A stretch of DNA of 64,000 nt from positions 54,223 through 118,222 of the forward strand of contig JAFDWN010000051.1 of the NCBI GenBank assembly GCA_018268465.1. The letters are read 5' to 3'. A program made the position numbers and the translations under genes. The notes under the pieces are model-generated. The model did not search any database and had not been told where the DNA came from. It worked only from the letters and a program-made list of their open reading frames with translations. Source of the stretch: Actinomycetota bacterium (GTDB lineage Bacteria > Actinomycetota > Actinomycetes > Mycobacteriales > Mycobacteriaceae). This document shows, one piece after another, positions 63,355 through 64,000 of the stretch (the first letter of the stretch is position 1; each line of letters opens with the position of its first letter).

Positions 63355-63972
63355 TCAGCGAACGGCGAGCCAGCCCTCGGTGTGCCGGTAGAACGTCGAG
63401 CGCCGCACGGGGCGCTGTGCGGCGACGCCGTCGCGGGTAAGCATCGCGCCGGTCGTGCCGAGCTGGGCGGCGCGTCCGGCCACCCAGCGCCCGGGCCGTC
63501 CGCGTCGTGACAACACCGCCGCGCGCAAGCCGGGCATCTCCGCCGTGGGTTCCACGCACACACCGGCGACCTCGCCGTCGAACAACACGGTGTCGTCGAC
63601 CACCGCCTCGCCGTGCAGCGGGGCGCCGGGGACGGTGCCGGACCACTGCGCCCGGCCGACGATGACGGTGCCGGATTCGTCGCGGATGAGGGGTGTGCGC
63701 CGGGCCTCACCGTGGCGGGCACGCCGCGCGGCGAGCCAGCCCGACGCGAAGGCGACCTCCAGGTCGAGTCGTTCGGTGCGCAGCAACCGGGTGAGCACCG
63801 CGGCCAGGTCGGATTCGGCGCCGACGACGATGAGCCTGCGCCGCCCCAGGGCCGCCCCGTCGACGTCGGCGGGCTCGTCGACGGGCGCGGCGGGCAGCCC
63901 GGACAGCGGCCGTGGGACGCCCCGGTCACCGAATACCAGGACGACATTGTGCTCGTCGAACCCGTTTTGCAT
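63355..63972 (-). CDS. Conserved mycobacterial protein (Rv0358-like)
   Basis: A 205-aa protein matching Rv0358 by position; no characterised domain is recognised. It has a hydrophilic N-terminus (MQNGFDEHNVVLVFGDRGVPRPLSGLP), a Rossmann-like stretch (GRRRLIVVGAESDLAAVLTRLLRTERLDLEVAF), and a C-terminal domain with LLRD-like and TFYRHTEGWLAVR. ATG at 63972 is chosen; a TTG at 63984 is possible since AGGAG lies directly before it. It is 18 bases upstream of the M50 protease gene and probably co-transcribed with it. Confidence 0.72.
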   Translation of the reverse strand: MQNGFDEHNVVLVFGDRGVPRPLSGLPAAPVDEPADVDGAALGRRRLIVVGAESDLAAVLTRLLRTERLDLEVAFASGWLAARRARHGEARRTPLIRDESGTVIVGRAQWSGTVPGAPLHGEAVVDDTVLFDGEVAGVCVEPTAEMPGLRAAVLSRRGRPGRWVAGRAAQLGTTGAMLTRDGVAAQRPVRRSTFYRHTEGWLAVR

Positions 63973-64000
63973 GGTCAAGGGCAACTCCTGGAGGGTGCTC

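Overview
The window is GC-rich chromosomal DNA from a mycobacterium, most likely a rapid-growing, soil-type Mycolicibacterium. The evidence is gene content and order: dnaK-grpE-dnaJ-hspR, clpB beside ttfA, a SpoU methyltransferase, a form I CO dehydrogenase cluster, DedA, class II fba, and mycobacterial conserved genes resembling Rv0361, Rv0360c, Rv0359 and Rv0358. From memory of M. tuberculosis H37Rv, the order here is Rv0350-Rv0353 followed by the Rv0385-to-Rv0358 block in reverse, with several insertions. No rRNA, tRNA, CRISPR array, integrase or transposase was seen.

Layout. 1-2799: 3' end of dnaK, then grpE, dnaJ, a 33-bp tandem repeat and hspR. 2796-4897: aldose epimerase and a type II flavohemoglobin, both minus strand. 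5053-11337: a nitrile-to-acid module with FmdA-type amidase, CbtA/CbtB cobalt uptake, Co-type nitrile hydratase beta and alpha subunits with a His-tailed activator, a DUF1097 membrane protein, a MarR regulator and an AmiC-like amide sensor. 11471-13268: a GAP-family membrane protein and two HxlR regulators. 13456-18891: a catabolic block with a tautomerase, aldehyde dehydrogenase, BKACE, enoyl-CoA hydratase, CaiB CoA-transferase and a second tautomerase. 19057-25392: clpB behind a HAIR operator, ttfA, a SpoU methyltransferase, and an MFS exporter with its TetR. 25477-28597: GH76 protein and a NhaA-DsbA fusion. 28670-38906: LysR regulator and the form I CO dehydrogenase cluster (coxMSL plus maturation genes). 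39302-57023: a three-gene Tc toxin complex (split TcA, fused TcB-TcC) of about 17.7 kb. 57027-63972: DedA, fba, a membrane protein, DUF3151, a CDF metal exporter with a strong palindromic operator, a pyruvyl transferase, an M50 protease and a conserved mycobacterial protein.

How the parts work together. HspR made at the left end probably represses clpB through the inverted repeat at 18959-18979. In the nitrile module the CbtAB transporter can supply the cobalt that nitrile hydratase needs, the activator can load it, and the amidase can take the amide product to acid and ammonia. A 21-bp element shared by the promoters of the hydratase operon and the marR operon suggests common control. The cox genes encode the enzyme plus factors that build its Mo-Cu site. 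The Tc locus is the most striking accessory element: it carries its own receptor-binding/pore subunits and an RHS cocoon with a C-terminal payload whose activity I cannot name.
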